A stretch of 64,000 bases of DNA from Halomonas halodenitrificans DSM 735 (GTDB taxonomy: Bacteria > Pseudomonadota > Gammaproteobacteria > Pseudomonadales > Halomonadaceae). Location of the stretch: assembly GCF_000620045.1 (NCBI RefSeq), contig NZ_JHVH01000002.1, forward strand, positions 1 through 64,000, in the 5' to 3' direction. Below the pieces are notes generated by a model. It made no database searches. It saw only the letters and a list, made by a program, of their open reading frames with translations, and was not told the DNA's origin. Positions 31,317 through 40,634 of the stretch are shown here, in pieces; the stretch's first letter is position 1, and every line of letters starts with the position of its first letter. The translations under genes and the position numbers were made by a program.

Positions 31317-32482
31317 TGGTATTACCTCCCCTGGCGCTCTACGTGCATGTGCCCTGGTGCGTGCGCAAGTGTCCCTACTGTGATTTCAATTCCCACGGTG
31401 TCGGACGCGACGCCGGATTGCCCGAAGAGGCGTATCTCGCCGCCCTGCTGGCCGATCTCGACGCCGATCTGCCGCTGGCCGCGGGACGTGAGCTGGTCAG
31501 TATCTTCATCGGGGGCGGCACGCCAAGCCTGCTCTCGGCTGACTTCTATCGTCGCCTGCTAAGGGGAGTGGCTGAACGCCTCCCTTTGGCCCGCGATATA
31601 GAAATTACCCTCGAGGCCAATCCCGGGACTCTGGAACGCGGTCGCTTCGCCGGGTACCGCGAGGCAGGAATCAACCGCCTCTCGTTGGGCGTTCAGAGTT
31701 TTCAGTCGGCACAGCTCGAGGCACTGGGCCGTATTCATAGCGGTGATGACGCCGAGGCCGCCTTCGCCGAGGCCCGCCAGGCCGGTTTCGATAACCTTAA
31801 CCTCGATCTGATGCACGGCCTTCCGGGGCAGACCCCGGAACTGGCGTTGCAGGATCTGGGGCAGGCGATAGCACTGGGACCCGAGCATCTCTCCTGGTAC
31901 CAGTTGACCCTCGAGCCCAATACGGAGTTCTACCGATATCCGCCGACGCTGCCCGAAGAGGAAGCGCTGTGGGAGATTCAGGACCAGGGGCACGAGCGTC
32001 TAGAGGCGTCGGGGTTCCACCGCTACGAGATTTCGGCTTATGCAAGAGACGGACGCCGTTCGCGGCATAATCTCAACTACTGGCGCTTCGGTGACTATCT
32101 GGGGATTGGTGCCGGTGCCCATGGCAAGCTGAGTACCTCCGGGGTGGGTGGCGCCTTGCACATCCAGCGGCGTTGGAAGAGTCGCCAGCCCGAGGCTTAC
32201 TTGCGTCGTTTTCATGACCCTCGAGGGTTCGTGGCCGATGCCTTCCGGATAGCGGAGGCCGACCTTCCGCTGGAGTTCGCCATGAATGCCCTGCGACTGC
32301 CGGAGGGCGTGCCAACGAAGCTATGGCACGAGTCTACCGGCCTGCCGGAGGCGATGCTGGTCGAGCGTCTCGCCAGCGCGCGTGAAAAAGGACTATTGGT
32401 GAAAGATGCCCAAAGGGTTCAAGCTTCCCCCCGAGGTCTACTATTCTTGAATGAATTGCTGGCATCGATCGACTCGCAGTGA
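31316..32482 (+). CDS. hemW: Radical-SAM haem chaperone HemW
   Basis: HemW binds haem and a [4Fe-4S] cluster and is thought to deliver haem to respiratory enzymes. It is not the oxygen-independent coproporphyrinogen oxidase that it resembles. The ATG at 31316 gives 388 residues; the preceding in-frame GTG would add one. The radical-SAM motif CVRKCPYCDF (CxxxCxxC, near residue 16) is intact, followed by IFIGGGTPSLLS and the ITLEANPGT strand. It is translationally coupled to rdgB. Confidence 0.95.
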   Translation: MVLPPLALYVHVPWCVRKCPYCDFNSHGVGRDAGLPEEAYLAALLADLDADLPLAAGRELVSIFIGGGTPSLLSADFYRRLLRGVAERLPLARDIEITLEANPGTLERGRFAGYREAGINRLSLGVQSFQSAQLEALGRIHSGDDAEAAFAEARQAGFDNLNLDLMHGLPGQTPELALQDLGQAIALGPEHLSWYQLTLEPNTEFYRYPPTLPEEEALWEIQDQGHERLEASGFHRYEISAYARDGRRSRHNLNYWRFGDYLGIGAGAHGKLSTSGVGGALHIQRRWKSRQPEAYLRRFHDPRGFVADAFRIAEADLPLEFAMNALRLPEGVPTKLWHESTGLPEAMLVERLASAREKGLLVKDAQRVQASPRGLLFLNELLASIDSQ

Positions 32483-32573
32483 CGATGTCGCTTGTGGAAG
32501 GCTCATCGCAACTTTTGCCATTGATGGCCCCATGGATGATCGAACGGGCCCCCGAACCAAGGAGATATTCCCG

Positions 32574-33251
32574 ATGACCAAGACTTTCCGCCTTGCCGCC
32601 CCGCTGGCTGCCGCCGTGCTACTGGCGGGCTGTGCTACCACGGATCCCTATGGTGGCCAGACCGACCGTAACCAGACCGGCACCGGCGCGGCCATTGGCG
32701 CCGTGGTGGGTGCCGCCGCCGGTGCGTTGAGCGGCGACGGCAGTACCAGCCGCCGCGATCGTGCCCTGGTGGGTGCCGCCGTGGGCGCCGCTGCGGGTGC
32801 CGGTGTGGGCGCTTATATGGATCGTCAGGAGCAGCAGCTGCGACAGAGTACCCAGGGCACTGGTATCGGGGTGGACCGTCGCGGCGACGATATCGTGCTG
32901 AACATGCCCAGTGAGGTCACCTTCGGCTTCGATTCCAGTGAACTGACGTCCAATGCCCGCAATGCCCTCAATGAAGTGGCCAGGATACTCACCCAGTACA
33001 ACGATACCCGCGTGAACATCGGGGGGCATACCGACAGCACTGGTGATGCCAGCTACAACCAGCGGCTCTCCGAGCGTCGTGCCCAGACCGTCGGCAATTA
33101 TCTTTCCCAGTCCGGAGTGGTCGGTAGCCGCCTTAACATGACCGGCTACGGTGAAAATCAGCCTGTGGCCAACAATAACAGCGAGCAGGGTCGAGCTCAG
33201 AACCGTCGTGTCGAGATCACTCTCACTCCCATCCAGAGTCGCTTCGATTAA
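32574..33251 (+). CDS. OmpA-family lipoprotein with glycine zipper (YiaD-like)
   Basis: Outer-membrane lipoprotein that probably grips peptidoglycan. The start is the ATG at 32574, which has AAGGAGAT upstream; 225 residues. A signal peptide ends in the lipobox LLAGC (Cys20 or close). Next comes a glycine-zipper region of small residues (GAAIGAVVGAAAGALSG and GAAVGAAAGAGVGAYMD, about residues 40-85). The C-terminal OmpA domain (about 105-220) has GHTDSTGDASYNQRLSERRA, with the conserved Asp and Arg that bind diaminopimelate. It resembles E. coli YiaD. Confidence 0.93.
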   Translation: MTKTFRLAAPLAAAVLLAGCATTDPYGGQTDRNQTGTGAAIGAVVGAAAGALSGDGSTSRRDRALVGAAVGAAAGAGVGAYMDRQEQQLRQSTQGTGIGVDRRGDDIVLNMPSEVTFGFDSSELTSNARNALNEVARILTQYNDTRVNIGGHTDSTGDASYNQRLSERRAQTVGNYLSQSGVVGSRLNMTGYGENQPVANNNSEQGRAQNRRVEITLTPIQSRFD

Positions 33252-33346
33252 GCAGGCGCTACCACGGTAGCAAGCGGTAACTCCTCGGGCTCGCTACTCT
33301 TGTGGCGGGCCTTTTCTATACCTTGCCGATTCGCGGAACCGGACCC

Positions 33347-34198
33347 ATGCTTTCCTATCAGCACGCCTATCACGCCGGGAACTTTGCCGATGTTCATAAA
33401 CACCTGCTTCTGCATGGAGTTATCGATCACTTATTACGTAAAGAAACTTCCATTACGTTAATAGATACTCATGCTGGTCGTGGCGTCTATTCTCTGGCCG
33501 CGGAAGAGACCTCAAGATTGCATGAGTATCGCCACGGTATCCTGCCCCTGTGGGAATCCCGCGAAGAGCTCGCGAATCATGATGAACTGTTGAGCGACTG
33601 GTTGGCGGCAGTGGCCGAGGTCCAGCCGAACGATCAGCGGTTGAGCCACTATCCTGGCTCGCCCTGGTGGATGGGGCGGCGTCTGCGATCCCAGGACCGT
33701 CAACTGCTCTTCGAGCTGCACCCGGGGGAGCACGAGCATCTGGCCGGCCAGACGTTGGATGGCCATGTACGCACGATTCACGGCGATGGACTCAAGGGGC
33801 TCGTCGAGCGTTTGCCGGTAAGGACCCCGCGCCTCTGTGTGTTGATCGACCCCAGCTACGAGCTTAAACAGGAGTACGTCGAGGTGGCCGATACGCTATC
33901 GACGACGCTGCGCAAGGCGCGCCATGCTGTGGTGATGGTGTGGTATCCCCTGTTGCCTGCAGGACGTCATCATGAGCTGCTCGAGGCGGTCAAGGCGCAT
34001 GGGTTGCACAAGGTGTGGCGCAGCGAGCTCAGGCTCCATGAGCCGGGAGTGGGCGAACGAGGCATGTATGGCAGCGGTATGCTGGTGGTCAATCCGCCCT
34101 GGGGGCTCGATCAGCGCCTGGCCTCGGCCATGGCGCGTGTAGCACCTCTGTTGTCGAGCGAGGCCCGCTACCAGGGCGACTGGTGGGTAGGCGAGTAG
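33347..34198 (+). CDS. rlmJ: 23S rRNA (adenine2030-N6)-methyltransferase
   Basis: Methylates A2030 of 23S rRNA. I use the ATG at 33347 (MLSYQHAYHAGNFADVHKH), which matches the E. coli N-terminus and gives 283 residues against 280; an earlier in-frame start would add 15 atypical residues. The motif IDTHAGRGVYSL binds S-adenosylmethionine, and IDPSYE (Asp at about residue 168) replaces the usual DPPYE-type catalytic motif. It converges on mnmE, with the tandem array between them. Confidence 0.95.
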   Translation: MLSYQHAYHAGNFADVHKHLLLHGVIDHLLRKETSITLIDTHAGRGVYSLAAEETSRLHEYRHGILPLWESREELANHDELLSDWLAAVAEVQPNDQRLSHYPGSPWWMGRRLRSQDRQLLFELHPGEHEHLAGQTLDGHVRTIHGDGLKGLVERLPVRTPRLCVLIDPSYELKQEYVEVADTLSTTLRKARHAVVMVWYPLLPAGRHHELLEAVKAHGLHKVWRSELRLHEPGVGERGMYGSGMLVVNPPWGLDQRLASAMARVAPLLSSEARYQGDWWVGE

Positions 34199-34203
34199 GC
34201 CAT

Positions 34204-34583
34204 GGCCGGTGTGCCGATCGACTTGCCGATACAGAAGCTGCCGAAGACCCCGCCGAGCGGGGTTACATTAGCGGCGCAGACAGCGCCGTGGCCGGTGTGC
34301 CGATCGACTTGCCGTTCTACTTGTCGATACAGAAGCTGCCGAAGACCTCGCCGAGCGGGGTTATATTAGCGGCGCTGACAGTGCCGTGGCCGGTGTGCCG
34401 ATCGACTTGCCGATTTATTTGCCGATACAGAAGCTGCCGAAGACCCCGCCGAGCGGGGTTATATTAGCGGCGCTGACAGTGCCGTGGCCGGTGTGCCGAT
34501 CGACTTGCCGATTTATTTGCCGATACAGAAGCTGCCGAAGACCCCGCCGAGCGGGGTTACATTAGCGGCGCTGACAGCGCCAT
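34204..34583. repeat. Tandem array of mnmE 3'-end copies (86 + 3 x 98 bp)
   Basis: Four head-to-tail units start at 34204, 34290, 34388 and 34486 (86, 98, 98 and 98 bp), followed by a fifth, native copy that is the end of mnmE itself. Each unit repeats the last dozen codons of mnmE on the minus strand ([15 protein letters not shown], with the CIGK end), then a downstream spacer. The last two full units differ at three positions only. Each contains a CCCCGC-loop-GCGGGG hairpin (for example 34248-34262; one unit has a mismatch). The array sits between convergent rlmJ and mnmE and may serve as a multiplied two-way terminator. Confidence 0.93.
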
Positions 34584-34598
34584 GACCGGTGTGCCGAT

Positions 34599-35966
34599 CT
34601 ACTTGCCGATACAGAAGCTGCCGAAGATCTCGCCGAGTAGATCATCGGCGCTGAATTCGCCGGTGATCTGGCCCAGTGCCTGCTGGGCATCGCGCAGGTC
34701 TTCGGCGAGCAGTTCCCCGGCACCATGGCCGGTCAGCTGGGCCTCGCCGTTCTCGAGCGCGTGCTCGGCACGGTCCAGGGCATCGAGATGGCGCCGTCGG
34801 GCCGAGAAGCGACCCTCTGCCGTCGCATTGAAGCCCATGACATCCTTGAGGTGAGACTTCAAGTTATCCACACCCTCCACGGTCTTCGCCGATAGCCTGA
34901 CGATGGGAGTGGCGGTGGATAAGTCGAGTCCCGGGGGCTCTTCGCTGGCATCGATCTTGTTGCGTACCAGAGTGAGTCGCGAAGGATCGGATAGCCGGGC
35001 CACGAACTCGGGCCAGATCGACATGGGGTCGGTGGCATCGGTGGCGGCGGCATCGACCAGCAGCAACACACGGTCGGCCTTCTCGATCTCGGCCCAGGCC
35101 CGGGCTACGCCGATCTGTTCCACGGCGTCGGGAGTGTCGCGCAGGCCCGCGGTATCGATGACATGCAACGGCATGCCGTCGATATGAATATGCTCGCGCA
35201 GCACGTCGCGTGTCGTGCCGGCAATGTCGGTGACGATGGCCGTCTCCTGCTCGGTCAGGGCATTGAGCAGGCTCGATTTACCGGCATTGGGCCGCCCGGC
35301 GATCACCACGTTCATGCCCTCGCGCATCAGGGCGCCCTGGCCGGCAGCGGCGCGGACCACCGCCAATTCTGTTTTTACCTCGGCGAGCATCGCCGCCACG
35401 CGTCCATCCCCCAGGAAATCGATCTCCTCCTCGGGGAAGTCGATGGCGGCCTCGACATAGATGCGCAGCTCGATCAGGCGCTCCACCAGGCCCTCGACTC
35501 GGCGCGAGAAGTCGCCCTGGAGTGAGCGCAGGGCGTTTTCCGCGGCGGCCTGCGAGCTGGCATCGATCAGGTCGGCAATCGCCTCGGCCTGGGCCAGGTC
35601 CAGCTTGTCGTTGAGGAAGGCGCGCTCGGAGAACTCACCCGGGCGGGCCGGGCGGGCCCCCAGCTCGATGCAACGGCCAAGCAGCATGTCCATGATGACC
35701 GGGCCGCCATGTCCCTGCAGCTCCAGGACATCCTCGCCGGTAAAGGAGTTTGGCCCGGGGAAGAAGAGCGCGAGGCCCTCGTCGATCACGCTGCTATCGC
35801 TTCTGAAGGGCCCGTAGTGGGCATGGCGCGGGGCGGGGGAATGACCCACCACCGCCTCGGCGATCGCCGAGCAGAGCGGCCCGGAGATGCGGATTATGCC
35901 GACGCCGCCGCGCCCCGGCGGGGTGGCCAGAGCGGCGATGGTGTCCTGGTCGTGAAGCGGGGCCAT
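34599..35966 (-). CDS. mnmE: tRNA modification GTPase MnmE
   Basis: Partner of MnmG in wobble-uridine modification. The 455-residue protein has the N-terminal tetrahydrofolate-binding domain ([11 protein letters not shown]), a central helical domain, and the inserted G domain with [14 protein letters not shown] (G1, around residue 226), [10 protein letters not shown] (G3) and NKID (G4). It ends in CIGK, the family's essential C-terminal motif. A perfect DnaA box occurs in the coding sequence at 34864. Downstream is the array made of copies of this 3' end. Confidence 0.98.
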   Translation of the reverse strand: MAPLHDQDTIAALATPPGRGGVGIIRISGPLCSAIAEAVVGHSPAPRHAHYGPFRSDSSVIDEGLALFFPGPNSFTGEDVLELQGHGGPVIMDMLLGRCIELGARPARPGEFSERAFLNDKLDLAQAEAIADLIDASSQAAAENALRSLQGDFSRRVEGLVERLIELRIYVEAAIDFPEEEIDFLGDGRVAAMLAEVKTELAVVRAAAGQGALMREGMNVVIAGRPNAGKSSLLNALTEQETAIVTDIAGTTRDVLREHIHIDGMPLHVIDTAGLRDTPDAVEQIGVARAWAEIEKADRVLLLVDAAATDATDPMSIWPEFVARLSDPSRLTLVRNKIDASEEPPGLDLSTATPIVRLSAKTVEGVDNLKSHLKDVMGFNATAEGRFSARRRHLDALDRAEHALENGEAQLTGHGAGELLAEDLRDAQQALGQITGEFSADDLLGEIFGSFCIGK

Positions 35967-36018
35967 GGGGGTCTCCTCAGCGTGAAGAAGGCATTGTCGT
36001 TGTCGCTCTCCAGAAACG

Positions 36019-36047
36019 CCAGACCCCCGCTCGAGGCGGGGGTCTGG
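36019..36047 (-). terminator. Stem-loop after yidC
   Basis: A perfect 12-bp stem (36019-36030 with 36036-36047, 5-base loop) stands 22 bp after the yidC stop. On the minus strand only a short T stretch follows, so some read-through to mnmE is likely. Confidence 0.7.
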
Positions 36048-36068
36048 AAGTGGCTCAGGTAAGCCGGG

Positions 36069-37760
36069 TCACTTGGTCTTCATGCCCTTCCCGATGTTGG
36101 GATCGTTCTCGATCTTGCGGGTAATCACGTACTGCTGGGCAATGGAGATGACGTTGTTCACCACCCAGTAGATCACCAGACCGGCCGGGAACCACAGGAA
36201 GAAGAAGGTGAAGACGATGGGCAGCATGCGCATGATCTTCGCCTGCATGGGATCCGGGGGTGTCGGGTTGAGCATCTGCTGCACGAACATCGACGTCCCC
36301 ATCAGGATCGGCAGGATGAAGAGGGGATCCTTCACCGATAGGTCCTGGATCCAGAACATGAAGGGCGCATGACGCAGCTCAACGGATTCCAGCAGCATCC
36401 AGTAGAGGGCGATGAATACCGGCATCTGCACCAGAATCGGCAGGCAGCCGCCCAGAGGATTGATCTTCTCCTTCTGATAGAACTTCATCATCTCCTGGGA
36501 CATCTTCTGGCGGTCGTCGCCGTACTGCTCCTTGAGACGCTGCATTTCCGGGCCCAGCTTGCGCATGCGGGCCATGGACTTGTAGGCCTTGGCCGAGAGC
36601 GGCCACAGGGCAGTCTTCACCAGCATGGTCAGCAGGACGATGGACCAGCCCCAGTTGCCGATCACGCCATGAATCTTGTTGAGCAACCAGAACAGCGGGT
36701 TGGCGATAAACCACAGCCAGCCGAAATCGACGGTAAGCTTGAGGTTGGGAGCCACCACTTCCATGTAGTCCTGAACCTTGGGGCCTACATACAGGGTGGC
36801 ACCGAGCCGTGACTCGCCAGCCGCCGCCAGCTCGGTCACGGGTCCGGCGAAGGCGGCCACGTTGCGACCGCGAGAATCGGTCGAGGCGTAGTAAAGGTTC
36901 TGCTGGTTCTGGGGTGGGGCCCAGGCACTGACGAAGTAGTGCTGGATAATCGCGACCCAGCCACCCTCGGCCTCGCGGTTTTCAAACTTGCCTTCCTGGA
37001 TATCCTCGAAGTCCACCTTCAGATAGCGATCTTCGGGGGTGGAGTAGGCCGCCCCGAGATAGGAGCGCATCCCCATCTTGGGACCACTGGAGGGGTCGCT
37101 GCTGTTATCACGAGCCAGTTGGCCGATAAAGCGGGCGGAGACCGGCGATTCGGTGTTATTGGCCAGGAAGTACTCGACGTCCACCGCATAGCTGTTGCGC
37201 TCGAAGGTGAAACGCTTGGTGACCTCGATGCCGTTTACCTCGCCAGTCAGGTCGACCTCGAGACGCTTGTCACCTTCGGCGAGGCGGTAATCGGTCTTCT
37301 CGGGGGCGTAGGCAATGCGTCCGGATTGCCCGTCCAGCTGGAGCCCGGAGCGGGCGACATAGCTACGTGTCTCGTTGTCGGAAAGCATGACATAGGAGCG
37401 GTCCGAGTCGAGAGTCAGCTCATGCTGAGGCAGTGCCGCATAAACAATGTCACCGCCCTGGGGGTCGATTCGCAGGTCCAGTACATCGGTGATGACGGCA
37501 ACCAGGTCACGGCCGGAGGCTGTCTCGCCTGCATCGGGCATGGTCTCCGCCATGCCGCTATCGCCGCTGTTTGCCGCAGGAGCCGCCAGGCCTTCTTCGG
37601 CGGTTTCGAGCTCGGCGCTACCGTTTCCGGACTGGTTGCTGGTAATGGAGGGAGCCTGCGGCTCGACGGCCGTCTGGCCATAATCCTGGTTCCACTGCAC
37701 GACGATCAGATAGGCGAGCACCGCCAGGGGAATCAGTAGTAGGAGTCGTTTTACGTCCAT
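36069..37760 (-). CDS. yidC: Membrane protein insertase YidC
   Basis: Inserts and folds inner-membrane proteins, alone or with SecYEG. The start is the ATG at 37758-37760 (MDVKRLLLLIPLAVLAYL), giving 563 residues; earlier starts would put about 34 unrelated residues ahead of the first helix. It has the N-terminal helix, a large periplasmic P1 domain (about residues 60-350) and the conserved 60KD_IMP core with GNWGWSIVLLTMLVKTALWPLSAKAYKSMARM, including the groove arginine region. The C-terminus is short and basic. RNP-type operon neighbours are rnpA and mnmE, but yidD is missing. Confidence 0.98.
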   Translation of the reverse strand: MDVKRLLLLIPLAVLAYLIVVQWNQDYGQTAVEPQAPSITSNQSGNGSAELETAEEGLAAPAANSGDSGMAETMPDAGETASGRDLVAVITDVLDLRIDPQGGDIVYAALPQHELTLDSDRSYVMLSDNETRSYVARSGLQLDGQSGRIAYAPEKTDYRLAEGDKRLEVDLTGEVNGIEVTKRFTFERNSYAVDVEYFLANNTESPVSARFIGQLARDNSSDPSSGPKMGMRSYLGAAYSTPEDRYLKVDFEDIQEGKFENREAEGGWVAIIQHYFVSAWAPPQNQQNLYYASTDSRGRNVAAFAGPVTELAAAGESRLGATLYVGPKVQDYMEVVAPNLKLTVDFGWLWFIANPLFWLLNKIHGVIGNWGWSIVLLTMLVKTALWPLSAKAYKSMARMRKLGPEMQRLKEQYGDDRQKMSQEMMKFYQKEKINPLGGCLPILVQMPVFIALYWMLLESVELRHAPFMFWIQDLSVKDPLFILPILMGTSMFVQQMLNPTPPDPMQAKIMRMLPIVFTFFFLWFPAGLVIYWVVNNVISIAQQYVITRKIENDPNIGKGMKTK

Positions 37761-37827
37761 GAGGGTTCTGCCCAGTGGGTAGTGAACTTGCCAGGGGCGG
37801 AAGGCGATTTGGCCGCCCGAGATAGAC

Positions 37828-37849
37828 AAAAGCCTGCCAAGGGCAGGCT
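37828..37849 (-). terminator. Rho-independent terminator between rnpA and yidC
   Basis: AGCCTGCC and GGCAGGCT (8-bp stem, 3-base loop, 37831-37849) are followed on the minus strand by TTTGT. It stands in the place where yidD is usually found, so transcripts of rpmH-rnpA would partly stop before yidC. Confidence 0.7.
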
Positions 37850-37889
37850 GTATTCCGAACACGGACTTTCGAAGGTTGTCCCGGCAGCG

Positions 37890-38342
37890 TCAAGCCTTGC
37901 CTTGCGAGGGGGTGCGCTCATGATTCCGTGGGCTCCGATCGGATGAAGATGGCTCGGCGCTTGGTGACGGTTGTCTTGCGAGCGACTTCTGTGCCTCGCG
38001 CGTCAGCCTTTTCCACATCCCGAAAAGCTGCCGATGCAGGGTCTCGTTGTCCAGCTCGCCGACACCGCGTCGCGAGAGTATCACGATGTCGACGGCCGGT
38101 AGCCGGTGCTGCTGGAATCGGATCGATTCGCGCACGAGACGCTTGATGCGGTTGCGGTCCACGGCACGGCGCATGCTCTTCTTGCTGATGACAAGGCCAA
38201 TACGGGGGTGACCCAGATTGTTGGGCGAGGCGAGTGCCATCAGCCCCTTGCCATGTATCTTGAAGGCAGCGTTATCGAAGACCTGACGGTAGTCCCCGGC
38301 CGTCAGCAGGCGCAGACGACGGGGAAACGACTGACGGGACAC
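37890..38342 (-). CDS. rnpA: Ribonuclease P protein component
   Basis: Protein subunit of RNase P for tRNA 5'-end maturation. The 150-residue protein has the RNR core RIGLVISKKSMRRAVDRNRIKRLVRESIR (residues about 47-75), with the conserved NRIKR. A Ser/Pro-rich, low-complexity tail of about 25 residues (SPSAEPSSSDRSPRNHERTP) goes beyond the usual end. It lies 13 bp after rpmH, in the standard order. Confidence 0.96.
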   Translation of the reverse strand: MSRQSFPRRLRLLTAGDYRQVFDNAAFKIHGKGLMALASPNNLGHPRIGLVISKKSMRRAVDRNRIKRLVRESIRFQQHRLPAVDIVILSRRGVGELDNETLHRQLFGMWKRLTREAQKSLARQPSPSAEPSSSDRSPRNHERTPSQGKA

Positions 38343-38355
38343 GTAGGGTCCGTGA

Positions 38356-38490
38356 TCAGGCGCTCAGGCGCTTGCGACCCTTGGCGCGACGGCGCGCCAG
38401 GACGGCACGTCCGTTCTTGGTAGCCATCCGGGCACGGAAACCGTGCATACGCTTACGCTTCAGAACGCTGGGCTGAAAGGTGCGTTTCAT
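38356..38490 (-). CDS. rpmH: 50S ribosomal protein L34
   Basis: 44-residue, very basic ribosomal protein. It reads [20 protein letters not shown] at the start and ends GRKRLSA. It is the first gene of the leftward rpmH-rnpA operon and has a strong promoter about 100 bp upstream, inside the rpmH-dnaA gap. Confidence 0.99.
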   Translation of the reverse strand: MKRTFQPSVLKRKRMHGFRARMATKNGRAVLARRRAKGRKRLSA

Positions 38491-38587
38491 AAGTCGTTAT
38501 TCCCACGTGGTTTTCTGGACGATTCGTCGTTTTCGAGGCGCCTGGATTCCCACCGGGAACCCGGGCGTATTCGGTTCAAGACCGGAA

Positions 38588-38616
38588 ATTGTAGTGTTTT
38601 CCCTTGGGCGGTGCAA
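38588..38616 (-). promoter_or_regulatory. rpmH: Sigma70 promoter of rpmH
   Basis: On the minus strand, TTGCAC (38611-38616) and TACAAT (38588-38593) are separated by exactly 17 bases, about 100 bp before the rpmH ATG. Confidence 0.75.
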
Positions 38617-38699
38617 TTTTTCCGTACATGAATTGGGCTTTTGATGGCTGGGAGGGGGCGCCTCGGCATGTCGAGATAATGCGTCGGATCCATTCCGAA

Positions 38700-39058
38700 G
38701 CAGCATTCGAAGGCCGTACCTCGAACTACAATAACAAGGGTATATCTTGTAATGCCTTGTTATTAATACTGGGGAAACTTTCTGTGGATAAGCTTTCATA
38801 TTTCATCAATTACAAGGCATTGGATGAATGAAACTTGTGTGGACAGCCTCTGCAAGGGTGGTTTGCAAGCCTGGGATAACCTGTGTATGAAGATGGCACT
38901 TCTCCACAGCCCAGCATTACGCACAGTTCGGTCGCGGATGCGTCACCATGTCGTCACCCCGTTTTCCACAAGATGTGTGGAGGCGTTACGGGGTGTGGAT
39001 AACCGCGTGGTGGGGCGATACAATGCACGGCCGTTTTTCGACAATGTAGTGAGGTCGC
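38700..39058 (+). other. Probable oriC, between rpmH and dnaA
   Basis: The gap of about 570 bp contains two perfect DnaA boxes in the same orientation (TGTGGATAA at 38783-38791 and 38994-39002) and near-boxes such as TTTTCCACA (38962), TTCTCCACA near 38900 and TGTGGACAG near 38838. AT-rich stretches around 38725-38825 could be the unwinding element. This rpmH-dnaA placement is the Pseudomonas-type origin. Flanking genes mostly point away from it on both sides. Confidence 0.8.
38994..39024 (+). promoter_or_regulatory. dnaA: dnaA promoter region overlapped by a DnaA box
   Basis: TACAAT at 39019-39024 lies 35 bp before the dnaA GTG. A perfect DnaA box (38994-39002) covers the place where the -35 should be, which itself matches poorly. 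This fits negative autoregulation of dnaA, as known in other bacteria. Confidence 0.5.
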
Positions 39059-40528
39059 GTGTCGCTGGCTCTCTGGCAACAGTGTCTAGATACCCTTCAG
39101 GATGAGTTGAGCTCGCAGCAGTTCAACACCTGGATTCGCCCGCTCCAGGCAGAGGAGGGCGAAGGGGGAGAGCTGTGCCTGTTGGCACCCAATCGCTTCG
39201 TACGCGACTGGGTCAGCGACAAGTTTGCCAAGCGGATCACCGAACTGCTGCGTGAGCTGTCGCCGGCACGTCCGCCCAAGGTCGTGCTGAGCGTGGGGAG
39301 TCGACGCACTGCTCCTCGGCCTCAGCCACGCGAGCTCGGCACCCCGGTGTCGGCAATGCCGCGACAACCCGCGGCCCCGGCGGTACATACACGCTCCCGT
39401 GGTGATGTAGCCGATGAAGTCGAGATCGAGTCATCCCGGGAGGAGGCGCCGCCGGCCCGGCGACCGGGAGGCGAGCGTCAGGTCCAGGTCGAGGGCAGCC
39501 TCAAGCATACCAGTGGCCTCAACCCTAACTTCACCTTCGAGACCTTCGTCGAGGGCAAGTCGAACCAGCTGGCCCGGGCCGCGTCCCGACAGGTGTCGGA
39601 GAACCCCGGCGGTGCCTATAATCCGCTGTTTCTCTATGGTGGAGTAGGGCTGGGCAAGACCCACCTGATGCATGCCGTGGGCAATGCGCTGGCGGGTCGC
39701 CGGGAGAATGCGCGGGTGGTCTATCTTCACTCCGAGCGTTTCGTGGCCGATATGGTCAAGGCGCTGCAGCTCAACGCCATCAATGACTTCAAGCGGTTCT
39801 ATCGTAGCGTCGATGCCCTGCTGATCGATGACATCCAGTTCTTTGCCGGGAAGGAGCGCTCCCAGGAGGAGTTCTTCCATACCTTCAACGCCCTGCTCGA
39901 GGGCGGACAGCAGATGATCCTGACCTCCGACCGCTATCCCAAGGAGATCAGCGGTGTAGAGGAGCGGCTCAAGTCCCGCTTCGGCTGGGGGCTGACGGTC
40001 GCGATCGAGCCGCCCGAGCTCGAGACACGGGTTGCCATCCTGATGAAGAAGGCCGATCAGGCCAAGGTCGAGCTTCCCCATGATGCCGCCTTCTTCATCG
40101 CCCAGAAGATTCGCTCCAACGTGCGAGAGCTGGAGGGGGCACTCAAGAAGGTGATCGCCGACTCCCACTTCATGGGCAAGCCGATTACCCAGGATTTCAT
40201 CCGTGAATCGCTCAAGGATCTGCTGGCCCTGCAGGACAAGCAGGTCGGAGTCGACAATATTCAGCGTACCGTGGCGGAGTATTACAAGATCAAGCTTGCC
40301 GACCTGCTATCCAAGCGTCGTTCTCGCTCGGTAGCGCGCCCACGCCAGGTCGCCATGGCCCTGGCCAAGGAGCTGACCAATCACAGCCTGCCGGAGATCG
40401 GAGATGCCTTCGGGGGGCGGGATCACACCACGGTATTGCATGCCTGCCGCAAGGTGAAGCAGCTTCAGGAGGAGAGTTCCGACATCCGCGAGGACTACAA
40501 GAACCTCCTGCGACTTCTGACCAGCTGA
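39059..40528 (+). CDS. dnaA: Chromosomal replication initiator protein DnaA
   Basis: AAA+ initiator that melts oriC. The 489-residue protein begins at a GTG (GAGG five bases upstream) with [28 protein letters not shown] (domain I). Next is a Pro/Arg-rich linker (residues about 85-155), then the AAA+ domain with Walker [15 protein letters not shown] and Walker [15 protein letters not shown]. Domain IV has the signature [15 protein letters not shown] for DnaA-box binding. It is first in dnaA-dnaN-recF-gyrB. Confidence 0.99.
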   Translation: MSLALWQQCLDTLQDELSSQQFNTWIRPLQAEEGEGGELCLLAPNRFVRDWVSDKFAKRITELLRELSPARPPKVVLSVGSRRTAPRPQPRELGTPVSAMPRQPAAPAVHTRSRGDVADEVEIESSREEAPPARRPGGERQVQVEGSLKHTSGLNPNFTFETFVEGKSNQLARAASRQVSENPGGAYNPLFLYGGVGLGKTHLMHAVGNALAGRRENARVVYLHSERFVADMVKALQLNAINDFKRFYRSVDALLIDDIQFFAGKERSQEEFFHTFNALLEGGQQMILTSDRYPKEISGVEERLKSRFGWGLTVAIEPPELETRVAILMKKADQAKVELPHDAAFFIAQKIRSNVRELEGALKKVIADSHFMGKPITQDFIRESLKDLLALQDKQVGVDNIQRTVAEYYKIKLADLLSKRRSRSVARPRQVAMALAKELTNHSLPEIGDAFGGRDHTTVLHACRKVKQLQEESSDIREDYKNLLRLLTS

Positions 40529-40634
40529 TCGCCCCGCCCTCCGAGACATCGCCGGCTTGTGGTTTAATGGTCACCATGCCGTTCGGCCGGGCCCCTGCCG
40601 GCTACAACCCTTCAGGACAAGACGTGGAGCCGAC

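Noticed and set aside
34183..34467. Plus-strand frame running through the repeat array
   Set aside because: It consists only of translated repeat units and no ribosome site precedes it; a by-product of the repeat.
37618..37893. Candidate yidD between rnpA and yidC
   Set aside because: The frame lacks the cysteine/proline-rich YidD pattern, overlaps the yidC start and contains the terminator.
38506..38516. CCACGTGG-like palindrome near rpmH as a parS site
   Set aside because: Only the central CACGTG is present; the flanks do not match the parS arms.
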